Of a DNA stretch of 64,000 bases, positions 9,775 through 21,731 are shown piece after piece. The position numbers and the translations under genes were made by a program. Numbering within the stretch: position 1 is the stretch's first letter; every line of letters starts with the position of its first letter. The notes under the pieces are model-generated. The model did not search any database. It worked only from the letters and a program-made list of their open reading frames with translations, and was not told the DNA's origin. Source of the DNA: Talinum fruticosum (lineage: Eukaryota; Streptophyta; Magnoliopsida; Caryophyllales; Talinaceae); the NCBI GenBank assembly GCA_021018815.1, contig JAITYX010000062.1, forward strand, positions 2,137,501 through 2,201,500, written 5' to 3'.

Positions 9775-11094
9775 TCAACTCCTGCAACTTTTACAGTTTG
9801 TGATTTTCACAGTTGGGATAACCTTTTGCAAAATCGTGAAGGACTTCTCCATCTGGCAGTTAGCTAACTCGAAACATTGGAGGCTTGCAAGTTGTGTGAG
9901 ATGTCGATCCAACCATTCGCTAGACACTTTATACCCAGAAACTCTTAACTCCTTTAATTTCCTACACGAGTAGATCTCAGCATAATTTAAATCACCACGG
10001 CCAGCAATTGACAGAATTTGAAGCGAAATCCCAAAATCTTTAATGCGTGCCAACACATTATTACTGCATTTATAGATGTTGAATTCCTTGAGATGTGAGA
10101 GTTGTGCTTTATGAAGACTAAACCAATAGTTTCTTGGAGCCCAAAAACATAACTCCAAATAAGTCAGGCTCTGACAAGAGGCTGACAAGATGGGCTCAGA
10201 ATAAAAATTGAAATCCTTTCCAGGTACAAAACTAAGTGAGGCAATATTTTGAGCATCAATCTCAATGATATCCAAGTCATTGTTTTCTCTAACTATGAGC
10301 TCCTTTAGTTTAGGAAGTCTGGAAATCTTCATGGACTCAAAACTACGTACACAATTTATATTGAAGATATAAAGTTTCTCAATTGCAGGACAACCAGCAA
10401 TAACACAATCTAACATCGGCTGGTCGAGATTGAGATTTATCATATCGAGCTTCAGCAAAGCGGGCAGTATGATTCCATCGAAGTTAGTTGTTGATAGATC
10501 GCAACCATATAAACTTAACCTGGTGATAAGCTTGCTGGTTAGCATCCACTTTGGTATATGACCGAATAGCAGCCCAAGTTCTATCTCATCGATAACGGAA
10601 TTGTTTCGAACGTAAGAAGGAAGTTCATGTTGAATGAAGGGGTGTTGTGTATCTGGTACAAAAAGCTGCAGCTTTTGGATCCTGGTTGTTCGCCTCGCAA
10701 TAGAAAGACTTACAAGTCGAAGATGTTTGTATTCAGGTGTACTCTTTACATCAGTCACAAGGGAGGGGTGTCGTGTTTGTTCTACATAACGGCGATGACG
10801 CTCGTTAAAGAAGTCTTCTCCGAAGTCGAGACATGGGATGCTGAGCCAATCGTCCCTCCAGGTGGTTGACAAGGTACTCGTTCGAATAGCGTCTTCGGTG
10901 GAGAGGAAAGAGAGGATGTGTTGCCTTATGTGTGCCGGCAGTTCTGATATTCTGTCACCACAACTCAGTTTTGCCCTTTTTGGATTCATCAAAGACTTGA
11001 CAAAATTTAATATGAATGAAAAAACACAGAGCAAAAGGCCCTGAAAGAATTGAACAACACGAAAGGTGCAAATTGGAGGAATGTTACAATACAT
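9775..11094 (-). CDS. F-box/LRR-repeat protein
   Basis: The frame encodes up to 439 residues without introns. Residues about 47-90 form an F-box (DRISELPAHIRQHILSFLS, then STTWRDDWLSIPCLDF), the part that would bind SKP1 in an SCF ubiquitin ligase. The rest has degenerate leucine-rich repeats (for example LITRLSLYGCDLS, LPKLKELIV, SCRKLKELRVSGYKVS), the likely substrate-binding part. The usual family length of 350-450 fits. No FBD domain is evident at the C-terminus. Two starts are possible: Met1 at 11094, or Met36 at 10989 (MNPKRAKLSCGDRISELP), which lies closer to the F-box. Residues 1-35 are hydrophobic; the paralogue at 22734-24024 has a similar hydrophobic stretch. A TATA-like TATTTAAA lies about 50 bp upstream of Met1. 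Target unknown. Confidence 0.88.
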   Translation of the reverse strand: MYCNIPPICTFRVVQFFQGLLLCVFSFILNFVKSLMNPKRAKLSCGDRISELPAHIRQHILSFLSTEDAIRTSTLSTTWRDDWLSIPCLDFGEDFFNERHRRYVEQTRHPSLVTDVKSTPEYKHLRLVSLSIARRTTRIQKLQLFVPDTQHPFIQHELPSYVRNNSVIDEIELGLLFGHIPKWMLTSKLITRLSLYGCDLSTTNFDGIILPALLKLDMINLNLDQPMLDCVIAGCPAIEKLYIFNINCVRSFESMKISRLPKLKELIVRENNDLDIIEIDAQNIASLSFVPGKDFNFYSEPILSASCQSLTYLELCFWAPRNYWFSLHKAQLSHLKEFNIYKCSNNVLARIKDFGISLQILSIAGRGDLNYAEIYSCRKLKELRVSGYKVSSEWLDRHLTQLASLQCFELANCQMEKSFTILQKVIPTVKITNCKSCRS

Positions 11095-11142
11095 GGCGTA
11101 AAACGATGGCTTGATTACTACTCCACTAGGGAAGAGCCATCA

Positions 11143-11150
11143 ACTGAGTT
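11143..11150 (-). promoter_or_regulatory. Candidate TATA box of the F-box gene
   Basis: The minus strand reads TATTTAAA about 50 bp upstream of the ATG at 11094. Transcription starting about 30 bp downstream would place the first ATG inside the messenger, so the long N-terminus cannot be dismissed. Confidence 0.4.
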
Positions 11151-11159
11151 TAAATAGAA

Positions 11160-12454
11160 CCATGACCTGGCCACAAAAGAGGGGGAATAAAGGCGACAAT
11201 AATATTTTAGGAGATAAAGCTAAATAGTGTTGAAGTACATTGAGTTTTGTAATTCTATTGGTATTCAATTTCCTTAGAGGTGTGTTTTCTTAAAATAAAA
11301 AATTATTATCCACTTTTAGCAAAAAAAATCAAAATAATATCTAGTTTTATACGTGGAAAACTCTCATTCTTAAAAATATCTAGGTAATTATAAAACTAAA
11401 ATCCTAAGAAATATTTCGTAGTATTTCTTAGATATTATTGTAATGTCTAGTATTATCCTCACAAATATGCTAGATAAGTAATTAGGTACATGTTGGGATT
11501 CTAACACTTCATTAGAACCCCACAGTAGGTGGAACTAATATAAATAAAAGTATAACCTACTTATGTATACAAGAGGTGAGTGAGGACTCTAAGAGAATAA
11601 GTAAGGTATCTTATATACTCTTAAGTGGCTATCTAAAATCTCATAAATTTGCTCTTTCTTTGCACATCTGTTAAAGTTGTAATAAAAATTTTGTTTTTAT
11701 CATACTACTTAATCTCCATTTTATCAACATTAACCATAAATTTATCACAAAAAAATTGACCATAAGGATTTTTTGTGCAAGATTTGACGGTCAAAAACAT
11801 ACTCTCTTTTTCTGGCGCTAAAAAAAGTAATATGGGTAATAATTGCTAATATTGATGAAAAAAATCTGGAAGGAAAGTGGGAGAAGAGATTAGTGTAGCA
11901 CCGTAACTTTTGGAAAAACTATTCATTAAATCTAAACAATATTAAAAAATATTTAATTGTTATAGAGTGTTATGCCACTATTCATTAAATTCAAATAAAA
12001 TTAAAAAAATATTCGATCGTTAAAGTGTTATGTTATGTGTCTAAAGGGACATGTAAGACATCTCTTTTTAACAACATAAAAAGTAAATTTTATCATTTAA
12101 TCGATTACTAAAATATGTTGGATCTACACTTTTTATGTTAAATTTATAATATAATTAAGATAGTTGAACACTTATTTCAACTATAAAATGAAACTAGATG
12201 AGCATCCCGATAATCCAATTATCCACATGCATTCATAGTTTACCTGAAAATAAAAAATAAAAAAAGTTAAAGAGTGAGAACGAAAATTCTCAGCACAATA
12301 CACTCAATCATTGAAACAACAATTTTAAGAAATTTATTTTATTTGGAAACAAGATAAGAGAATATTTAGACTTCTAATGTCGCAACAATGAACGATGATT
12401 CCCTTTGTGAAAGTGACAATGAATGATAAACCGATGAGAGAGCATACCGAGGTA
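11160..12454. other. AT-rich intergenic DNA upstream of the F-box gene
   Basis: No gene, RNA or clear element is seen. A weak duplication (CTATTCATTAAATC/TTCAAAT...AATATTAAAAAAATAT) occurs near 11920-12020. Confidence 0.5.
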
Positions 12455-12678
12455 GGCCCTGTTCCATTTAGTTTTAAGGAGTTGTAAGGAGCATAAGTAA
12501 GCGTAAGCGATTGCAAGGAGTTGTAAGACAGTTGTAAAATTAATTATAAAAAGTTGTAATGAATTGTAAGGAATTGTGAGAAACTGTAAGAAATTATGAG
12601 AAGTTGGGAGGTATTAGGAGCTCTAAGAAGTTTTAAGGAGTTGTAAGGAAATAAGTTAAAGATAAATGGAACAAGGTC
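12455..12678. mobile_element. 224-bp MITE, PIF/Harbinger-like
   Basis: The ends are GGCCCTGTTCCATTTA and TAAATGGAACAAGGTC, a 16-bp terminal inverted repeat matching at 14 positions. GTA flanks both sides, a 3-bp duplication as in PIF/Harbinger elements. The interior is filled with variants of AAGGAGTTGTAAG and has no coding capacity. A region with the same motifs on the other strand is at 13645-13735. Confidence 0.65.
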
Positions 12679-13159
12679 GTAATCAGTCGGACAAAGAACA
12701 TTTAACATTTAACATTTAACAATAACCCAGTATGAGCATCTTTTGTCACAAAAGCAGTTAAAAAACATTGCACTCATACACACACACTTTGATTAAAAAA
12801 GGTAATTTCAATGAAAAGACTGACATTGTACTCGCAAATTTCTACTTGGCAAAATAACCTTTACCAGTAATGTAGAAGTTTACTCAATATGATATAGAGA
12901 AAGGAGTAAAGAAAGTGAAATTGAGAAGAAAACATGAGTGCATGTTTTGCCTAATATTTTGGGGGTATTTTATACAAAAAATTAGGGCTACAAATTTAAT
13001 TGTTATGTGTCTTCAATTGTCTCCATTAAAATGTCAATTAAACTATGTGAATTATAATGTCATTAACACCTTACTTGAAAACATTGTAGTAGTAGTAGTT
13101 TTTTTAAAACTAGGTTGTTACTTGTAGCCTAATAGTAGTTTTACCACTGTGAGTACACT

Positions 13160-13640
13160 TGTTAATTTGAGTAGGCCGTTAAATACGAATATGTGTGTTC
13201 GGGTTGAAATAAAATATATGTTTGGGTATATTTTGGGCTCAAGTAAAATATTGATGGTTATATATCAGGTTTAGCGGATTTCAAGTTAATTTAACGGGTT
13301 CAGAGCTTTTTTATCAATTATTTTTCTTTTGTTAATCATTAAAAGATATAGTTTTGTTTTCTTAAAATTGCTCATAGTTTTACCAAAAAAAAAAAAAAAT
13401 TATAGTATCTGTATTTTCTAAAAAATATTCCAAAAAATTAAAAAGTTTCATTATGCTATTTGTGTGAGGATCATATTGGAACGGACGGTTTAACTATTTG
13501 ACCCATTCAAATAAGGTTATTGAAAGATTGGATCAATAATGTACTGAATAATATTATACTAATGACTTAAAAAGGTTCCGATGTTTCACCTCTTCTATTA
13601 TAATAAGTCACATATTTCATTTAGTTAAATTTATTACCAA
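13160..13640. repeat. Diverged direct duplication, copy 1
   Basis: The order of motifs (GGGTATATTTTGGGCTCAAG, ATATATCAGG, AACGGGTTCAGA, then GACCCATTCAAATAAGG and TTTCACCTCTTCTATTATA) recurs at 13850-14310 with many substitutions. No protein is encoded. Confidence 0.65.
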
Positions 13641-13849
13641 TAATTTATAAGTAACTTACAACCTTACAACTCCTTATATCTTTCTTTATAACTTGTTACG
13701 ATTATTTACAACTTCTTACAACTCCTTACATTTATATATTATTTTTCATATTAAAATTTGTTGTGAATTTATTTTCCTATCGTTAATAAACTTTTTTATT
13801 GGGGAATATTTATGTATATAAAGGGTGTTTACCGAGAGATAGTTATGGG

Positions 13850-14310
13850 TAGACCTATCAAGTCGGGGCGGGTTAAATACGGGTCGGGTGTATTTGAATT
13901 CGAGTAAAATATGGGTCAGGTGTATTGCGGGTTTGGGTAAAATGTGGGCGGTCATATATCGGATTATACGGGTTTCGGGTCGATCCAACGGGTTGAGACC
14001 CCCTTTTTATAAGTTATTTTTCTTTTTAATTATAAAAATTCAGCATATTTTTTGATTAAAATTGCCTATAGTTATACGAAAAAGTATAGTATTTGTATTT
14101 TCTAAAGAGATTATTAAAAATACAACACTTTCATTATTATATTCCCGTAAAGACCTCATTGAGTCATGTGAATTGACCGTTTGACCCGTTTAACTAAGGC
14201 TAATGAAAGGTTAGGTCAATAATTGGTTGAATAATAATGACTTGTTCTTCTAATGATTCGTTTAAGGTTCCAGTGTTTTTATTTCACCTCTTCTATTATA
14301 CTAAGGAGGT
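13850..14310. repeat. Diverged direct duplication, copy 2
   Basis: This parallels 13160-13640 in motif order, including AACGGGTTGAGA, GACCCGTTTAACTAAGG and TTTCACCTCTTCTATTATA. Small frames here (for example 13746-13988 minus) have no support as genes. Confidence 0.65.
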
Positions 14311-16526
14311 TTATATGTATGTTTATCGTATTTTAAAACGAGATAGAGGAAGGGTTGACTTAAGTAGGCGTAACCGACCACATTTGATTTTTTTAACCTG
14401 GCCCATTGTCCATCTTAGGTACTATGGTTCAAGTACAACTAAAACAATTTCAAATAAATAAGAATTAGAAAATTTATAATGAGCTAAAATTATTATTTTT
14501 AATTATAACATCAATTTTTTACTTCATTGTAGTAATACGTAACAAAAGTATATTACTTAAGATGTGATTGAATATAATTCACTTCACCAAAAATACAACA
14601 ATATAACTTGTATACTTTTAGTACTTTCAATATATCACGCCATTTGGATCCGGACATATTTTTATTGTAATTAACTATGTATAATTTTTGTATATAGTTG
14701 GTTTTATGAGAAAGAAGTTAGAGAAATGAAATAATATTAGTCTTCGTTCATAAATGATTATAAATATGTACGTCTCTCCAAATGATGCGATATGATAAAT
14801 AATTATTATTGAAAGAGTGATAAAATGAAAGGAACATCATATAATGTGCATAAAACATTTAATCAACAAGTTACAAAATTATAAAATTATTGTTTGTATT
14901 ACCTTGACCTAATGGATCGAACGAGGTTTGAGTCGGGTTTGACCCGCTAATTTACTGATTTTTCGGGTTCAGTTTTTTGGGTTCGAGTCGAGAAAATCAT
15001 GTCCAAAACCTAAAAATTTCAGGCCGTTTCGAGTCGAGTCGGTTTTTGGAAGGTCTAGTCGTGGGGTATGTATGTAACAGATATATCTATACCCACACCC
15101 TATTTTTACCATTCCTATTTTCATACTCCCATCGTATTTTAGTTATATCGGATTTATTTGGATAGATATGCAAGGATTTTGATAATTAATACCCATTGAG
15201 TACATTAATTTAATTTTATGTCTTAAAATATTCACAAAAAAATTCCAACAAATAATTAATTGTAAAAAGTATCATATCCATTTGATCTAGTTATCATAAA
15301 TAATATTACAAATATTTTGTTTTAGTTTGAGTTTATATATGAAGAGTCAAGTCGAATGTAACGAAATCATTTGAGCTATTTCGGTCACGTTCTATTTAGC
15401 ATAAGTTGTAAAAATGTATAAGAAGATGTAAGGTTATAGAAAGTTGTAAGGAATTATAAAAACTACAAAATATTATATATGATTCAACAAATAATATTTA
15501 ATGTATTCATAAGTGTATTTTTGTAGTTATGTGCAACATATTTGTATTTTTATTTATGAATTCTACGTCATTTATAAACTTATAAAATTTTTATATTTGT
15601 GATGTCAAGTGCATTATGTTTGATATTTATGAAGAGAGTTTTTATAAATGCATAATGTTTTCGTAATATTCCCTCACAATCCAAAAATAACAAGTATTAT
15701 AAAGCTGAAGGAGTACTCAAATATATCTTTTTATGTTTGGCTTTGCATTGATTTGAGCTCAATGTGTGTTTTTAATTTTGATTTTTAACTCTTGGGTCAT
15801 TTTCGACAAAATGAGCTATTTGAGTAGCGGATAATTGCTTGTGTATCGACAGACTGTTATATTTTAATTGTTAGTGGATAAGCTGTTCAAGTGAGTGGTT
15901 GAATAAATGTGTTCGGTAAGTTTATTGGTTGAGTTAGCTGATTATTTTAAATTGACGTAAAAGGATATAAATAATTTACCAAATATAAATTAATAAAGGC
16001 ATGTTTTGTCAAAAAAATATGAAACGGTACTTTTAAATGTGAAAAACTAATATTCTTAGCTTTTCAAAAACACTACTTGAAACGTTATAAACTATTACAA
16101 ACGCTAATTGAAACACTATCTTATCGAATACTAATATTTGGTTAGTTTTTTATTTAGTTAAAACACTAAAAATTACTCCAAACGCTATTGACGAACATGA
16201 CCTTAGTCTCATTTAATTTAGATATGACATTTTTAGTGCAAAAATAGGTTTCCGATGGTTCTTGAATTTTGCTTTTGCTAAATTATTGAGCTGGGTACGT
16301 ACATTAATACACTCAAAAGTCAATACCAAACAAGATCATACTAATCCATCTGAGTAAATGTTCCCAATACTAATAAATCGATATAAAAAAAAAACTACTT
16401 GTTTATTCCCTAGGATTCTATAGCTACCTACTTCAACATCCCACATTAGCAGAAGTCAATAACATCTTGTAATCTCCTCGACTTCAACAAGACTTTCAAA
16501 GCTAACTTATTAGCGATCAGGTAGTA
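14311..16526. other. AT-rich intergenic DNA
   Basis: I find no credible gene. GGGTTTGACCCG/GGGTTCGAGTCG-type motifs near 14920-15060 echo those in the duplications to the left. The 15390-15470 stretch carries the GTTGTAAG motif of the MITE at 12455. Confidence 0.45.
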
Positions 16527-16537
16527 TATGTGCTCCT
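16527..16537. repeat. 11-bp direct repeat, left copy (TATGTGCTCCT)
   Basis: TATGTGCTCCT here is repeated exactly at 22642-22652, bracketing the whole Copia insertion. It is longer than the 5 bp made by retrotransposon integrases. Confidence 0.75.
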
Positions 16538-16739
16538 TTTCTTCTTCCTGTTTTTTTTTTTTTTTTTTTGAAATTTTTGGGTTGAAAGAGTTGAAATAAG
16601 ATAATCCCATAGGTTTTCATTAATTATGAACAATATATTTATACAAAATACATTCCTCAATTTAGGCTAGAATAAAGGAAGAGATAATAATAAAATCTAA
16701 AAGGATAATACAATAATAAAATTATTTAAATAATTTTAT

Positions 16740-17345
16740 CTAATACACCCCTGAGTCTAAGTGGGAGGCTGCCGAACACTCGAGACTTTCCCGCAAATTA
16801 GTGAATAGAATTTGTGGAAGTTCCTTGGTGAAAATATTAGCAATTTGGTACCGAGAAGGAACATGAAGAACCCGAACTTGACCACGAGCTAATTTTTCTT
16901 GGACAAAGTGTATGTCCATTAAAATGTGTTTAGCGCGCCGATGTTGGACGGGATTGCCGAAAAGGTAGATAGCACTAACATTGTCACAATAAACCAAAGT
17001 AGCTTTAGAAATGGGACAATGAAGCTCAAGAAGGAGATTGCGAAGCCAGCGAGGATTCGGCAACCATATTTGCAACACCTCGATATTTAGCCTCGAGCAC
17101 TAGATCGGGACAAAGTACGTCTGGCGCTTTGAGGACCAAGATATGAGATTGTCACCTAAAAAGACACAGTAGCTAGATGTCGAACGTCGAGTATCGGGAC
17201 ACCAACCCCAATCAGCATCGGTGTATAATCGAAGTCCAAAAAGAGAGGAGCGATATAGGTCATGAAGGCCAAAAGCAAGAGTACCCTGAATGTACCGCAA
17301 TATGCATTTGAGAGAAGACATATGAGTCCGCATGGGATTGTTCAT
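16740..17345 (-). pseudogene. Copia RNase H region
   Basis: Two minus-strand frames (17100-17345 and 16740-17078) encode the end of Copia pol. They include IQGTLAFGLH, the RNase H motif YTDADWGWCPDTRRSTSSYC with FLGDNLISWSSKRQ, then LVYCDNVSAIYL and RRAKHILMDIHFVQEKLARG. These are hallmark motifs of plant Copia polyproteins. A frameshift and missing residues between the two frames show that it is dead. Confidence 0.85.
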
Positions 17346-17561
17346 ATGAAGACAAACCTATTGTATTGCATAAGAGATGCCTGGTCTAGTGAAAGTGAGA
17401 TATTGAAAAGTACCGAGCGAGACTGCGATAAAGTTTGGGATCCGGATAGGGAGAATATGTGGAAGCAGGAAGTTTTCCTTTGGTATCGGCCGGGGTGGGA
17501 GCGAGGTTTACAAGAGGCCATGCTAGCTCGATTAAGTATGTCTTCGACATACTGCTTTTGG

Positions 17562-18380
17562 CTAAGGAAAAGACCATTGGCATGCTTGAGTAACATAAAT
17601 GCCTAAAAAATAGCTTAATGGGCCCAAATCCTTCATGGCAAATTTGGAACTAAGTAGGTTCATGATATGCTTGCGAAGAGAGTCGAAGAGGCGGTAAGGA
17701 TGATGTCGTCCACCTACGGAAGAATGTAAGCCATGTTTGAATCCTTCTAATAAATAAAGAGAGAATGATCGGACTAATTGTGGATGAAGCCAATGGTGGA
17801 AACATAATCGCAAAACGCCGATACTAGGCCCATGGAGCTTGCTTGAGACCATATAAAGACTTCTTGAGTAAGCATACATGATCGGGGTAAGTGGAGTCTC
17901 GGAACCCAAGAGGTTGATACATATAAATAGTCTCACCGAGATTGCCATGCGAAATGCATTCTTGACATCTACCCGATGAATAGGCCATGATTTAGAAAGG
18001 GCAATGCCGAGAACTGTCCGAATTGTAGCCGGTTTGACTACTTGGATTGAAGGTTTCAGTGCAATCAACTCCAAGTTCATATGACCTGCCATCACCAATA
18101 AGATGGGCTTTGTACCTCTCAAAAGAATCGTCGATTTCTTTTTATGACAAAAAATCCACATAAACCAAATCACATTCACATTAGAGGGGCAGGGTACTAA
18201 CTCCCAAGTTTTATTTTTAATAAGAGCATCAAACTCGTCGATCATGGCCGGTTTCCAATTCGGGTCGGATAAGGCATCTTTAGGGTTATGAGGTAGTGCG
18301 GAAGGTGTGACTGAGGTAAATAGGTTAAGGTGTCTTACGGTCTTGAATATGCCATGCATACTCCTTGTAGTCATGGGCAT
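17562..18380 (-). pseudogene. Copia reverse transcriptase region
   Basis: The frame opens with a segment typical of the start of the RVT_2 domain (DPNWKPAMIDEFDALIKNKT, then WELVPCP) and contains HRVDVKNAF and FAMKDLGPLSYFLGI. The catalytic YVDD region lies near 17700-17720, but the tyrosine position is a TAG and the frame has shifted around it. Several frameshifts separate this from the RNase H part. The enzyme would copy element RNA to DNA; here it cannot be functional. Confidence 0.85.
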
Positions 18381-18639
18381 TTGTTATGTTGGGCTGGGCC
18401 GGTGGGAAAGAAACGAAGCGGCCGCATGCGGGTTTGGGAAAACGGATGGAGTGGGCTGGGCCGGTTGGATGCGAGGAGTACTAAACTGGGCAGGCGGGGT
18501 GCGGGCAGGCGTCAATCGGGAAAGGTAGGGCACGGGCTGGGTAGGCGTGGTGTGGGCAGGCGTAGAATGGGAAAAAGAAGGAACCGGACCGAGTGACGAG
18601 TGAGCTGGGCCGAGACATGGTACCATCGGGAACCGTAGG

Positions 18640-19199
18640 TGAGGCGAGAGAAAGAGGAGGGTTTGGTTGAAGTGGATCTGCTGCCAATGGTGTAAAATAA
18701 ATGGGCTGAGCCCAGATATCTAGAAAATCATAAGATTTGGGAGAATTGGAGTTGATTTTGGAGAAAAGAAATTGAGACTCATCAAATAGGACATGACGAG
18801 AAATAATAATTTTACCGGATGCTATGTCAAAGCATTTATAGCCACGAGTGATTTGGTGGATATCCTAAGAAAACACAACGAGTAGAACGGGGTTAGAGTT
18901 TATTGATGGAGGTAGATGGAAAAAGAGGATAGTAAAGGCATCCAAAAACACGAAGATGAGTGTAAGATGGATGACGATGATAAAGAAGTTGAGTAGGGGA
19001 GAAGTTATTTAGAATTTGGTAGGAAGAATATTAAGAAGATAAGTTTCCATTTAAAGACCATGATGCCAAAATAAGGGAGGTAGAGAAGCATGAGCAAGAA
19101 GAGTACGAATCATGTTGTTAATGGTGCGAATTTTTTGTTCAGCTTTGCCATTTTGTTAAGATGTGTGGGGACAAGAAAAACGAAATGATATGCCATTGG
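18640..19199 (-). pseudogene. Copia integrase, C-terminal part
   Basis: Downstream of the solo-LTR insertion the minus strand resumes the integrase: GISFRFSCPHTS, then QNGKAEQKIRTINNMIRTLL, including the conserved glutamate region of the D,D-35-E core. An in-frame TAA stands where the family has a Gln before QNG. GC-rich DNA between about 18390 and 18690 (repeats of CCCGGCCCAG type on the minus strand) corresponds to a Pro/Ser-rich linker before the reverse transcriptase. Confidence 0.75.
19195..19199. repeat. Target-site duplication, left copy (ATTGG)
   Basis: ATTGG precedes the solo LTR at 19200; ATTAG follows it at 20665-20669. One base differs, consistent with an old 5-bp duplication. 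Confidence 0.65.
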
Positions 19200-20664
19200 T
19201 GAAGACTCGGGTTTTGACTCTAAGTCATCATTATGAGTATTACATGAATACTCAAATATAAAATCTATCTCTCTTAAGTTTTGATTCCAAGTCATTCTAA
19301 GCACCATAGAAACTCTTATCTAAGTTTTCATTCCGTCCCGACTAACTCGAAAGCGCTTTATTGCATATCTCTTACACTGGTATTTCGACTCACTCGGAAC
19401 TATCGCATGCTCAAATAATTTCTCTAACACTCTTATTCCGAGCACTCGATCGTGTATTTCAATGCAAAAAGAATTACGAGCATTAATTCTTTATTTTAAG
19501 TCAATTTATTTCCTTGAGAATTATTTGACCGGATCGAGTTGTTATACTCGATATTTTACTCTCTCTACTTGATCGGATTAGGATTGACTCAAGAGGAAAT
19601 TTGAGTATATTGAATATTAGACTTAAAAAATTCCATTCGTTTAGGCCAAAGATAATTAAGCATTTAATTACTTAGATTTAATTATTATCTATGCCTAATC
19701 TTGGACCAAAGTATTGTTCTACTTTGAGAACCAATGTGGTTTGCTTTTGTAGGTTATTCAAATGAGGCTAACTTATTTTTAAAATACAAAAGCAACCGAG
19801 CTTCTAGCCGTTAAAAGCCAGCAGACAAGTTTTAGTTACTTGTGGACATCGCTCAAACACCGTGTCGGGGTTGTTTGTTTCCAAAGCTGGAAACTCCAAC
19901 TCTAGGTCTAACAGTTGTTTCCACCTTAGCTTTCAATCACCACCAGTTGATTGGAACATCCGTTCGAGCCAAGAGCCGTTACACAATGATCACATCCCAA
20001 CGGATCTTTTCTTAGTGACTCGGAAGAGTCGTTACAACGGCTAGTGAAGATTTATGTACCAAGAATCAACGATCACTCTGCCTGTTTGGCTATAAATAGA
20101 AGCCACTTCACAAGACTAGGAGATTGTTGGAACTAAATTTATTGTTAAACTAATTGTTGTTCTCATTCTTACTCAATCTTTTATTTATAACTCGAAGTCC
20201 GTATTTAATAATTTTTGAGTTGTAAAGAAAGTCTTGCAATTAGTTCCATTCTTTTCTTATTTTCTAAGTAAGGTCCCTTGACTGAGTTGTAAGGGTTAAC
20301 TCAGCTCGGTTGTCCCTTATTGTAAAGGTTACCTCGGTTAGGAAGTATTAGATCGAGATAAGGGAACTTGTGAGTTTAGGAAAACATTGTAAGGAAATGT
20401 TTGGGAACAATTCTGGTTGAGTCGAGTCCTCTATATTTTGTGGATTGAAAATAATGGACTTGTCTTGGTGCTTGGATTAGCACTCGTCCGTGGTTTTCCG
20501 CCCCATGAGAGTTTCCACGTATACTTGTGCTATTATTTTTCCGAGTCCAAACTAAACTCGGAAGCTGTTTTTGGGTTGTATTGTTGCAAAAATTGTTTAA
20601 TTTTCTTTATCCGCCTATTTACCCCTCTCTAGGGTGACTTAGACTCTCCACGAGCAAACCTTCA
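19200..20664 (-). mobile_element. Solo LTR, family B copy 1 (1465 bp), inside Copia integrase
   Basis: The element begins TGAAGACTCGGG and ends GAGCAAACCTTCA, with TG...CA termini and a TGAAG/CTTCA inverted repeat. It splits the integrase between the CNTN and GISF codons. The same family occurs in the opposite direction at 34521-36410; both share, for example, the block near TACCCCTCTCTAGGGTGACT (its complement is at 34535-34575). No protein domains are seen inside. The LTR class is unknown. Confidence 0.82.
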
Positions 20665-20961
20665 ATTAGTATTGCAAAATAATTTGAACGAGTTGTAATC
20701 AAATTCATGCCCATTATCACATTGGAAGCATTTGATAGTAATATTGAATTGAGTTTGGATGAAATTACTAAAATTGAGAAAAGAAGAGTAGACTTGAGAT
20801 TTGTGGCCAATTGGAAAAGTCCAAAGAAAATTCAAATAATCATCTAATAATAATAAATAATATTTGTGACCAGCAGAACTCAAAATTGGTAAAGTCCACA
20901 AATCACTATGAATAATATCAAAAGGCATGATAGTATAATTGGAAGAGATATGAAATGGCAA
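20662..20961 (-). pseudogene. Copia integrase, N-terminal/core part
   Basis: The frame has DIIHSDLWTLPILSSAGHKY and CFQCDNGHEFDYNSF, the first two catalytic aspartate regions of the rve integrase core (HSDLW and CDNGHEF). It ends at the solo LTR, where the coding sequence is interrupted and then resumes at 19199 on the other side. Confidence 0.85.
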
Positions 20962-21082
20962 CTTAATATGTTTACCAAAAATACATGATTAACAAACATG
21001 GGGGGAAATTTTTGCAATCAATAAACTGTTTATTCCTAAGGGAGTTTAATACTGAAGCTCCTGGATGACTTAAACGACTATG

Positions 21083-21699
21083 CTAGAGATTAGGTGAAAT
21101 GACGGAAAAGGTAGATGAGGTAGTAACTAGAGTAATGGATGGAAGAGAATAGAGGTCTTCGGTGCTATCACATCTTATGAGAGGTGTCCCCATCATAAGG
21201 TCCTTCACACAAAATCCAAAAGGGTCAAACTCAATAGTAACATTATTTTTGGTAGTAGAATGACAAACGGAGATTAGATTTTTAATAAGGTTAGGGGCAT
21301 AAAGACCATTTTTTAGAGCAAGGGGACGATAGGGGAAGGGAGAGATGTTATACCAAAACATTGAATAGGAATAACATGACCATTATCGACAATAATATTA
21401 TGTTTAGTGCTCGTACTAAAATAAGAAGAGAGTGTACACTGGGAGGCCGTCATATGTGAAGTTGCACCGGTATCCATGTACCAATTTTCATCCGAAATAG
21501 CAAGAGACATGGTGTGAAGGGCAGCATCAATGTCGGTGGGAGATTGGGCCATATGGGCTTGAGGACGATGACCCGAATACCGGGCTGATTGGAGATAGGC
21601 CTTGGAGCAAGCAACCGTGGGGTAAGGACAAGGCAGGGCAGCCCACTGTCCCCAGGCGGCCCATGGAGAGGGGAAGGCCCACGGCGGAGACATGGCCAT
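21083..21699 (-). pseudogene. Copia protease and pre-integrase region
   Basis: Frame 21313-21699 holds NWYMDTGATSHMT, the DTG-type aspartic protease active site. Frame 21083-21361 continues with the pre-integrase segment (YAPNLIKNLISVCHSTT, then DLYSLPS). The frames overlap out of register, so at least one frameshift lies near 21330. Confidence 0.85.
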
Positions 21700-21731
21700 C
21701 CGGATGGCAGTGGTGAAACAGGGGACGTCTA

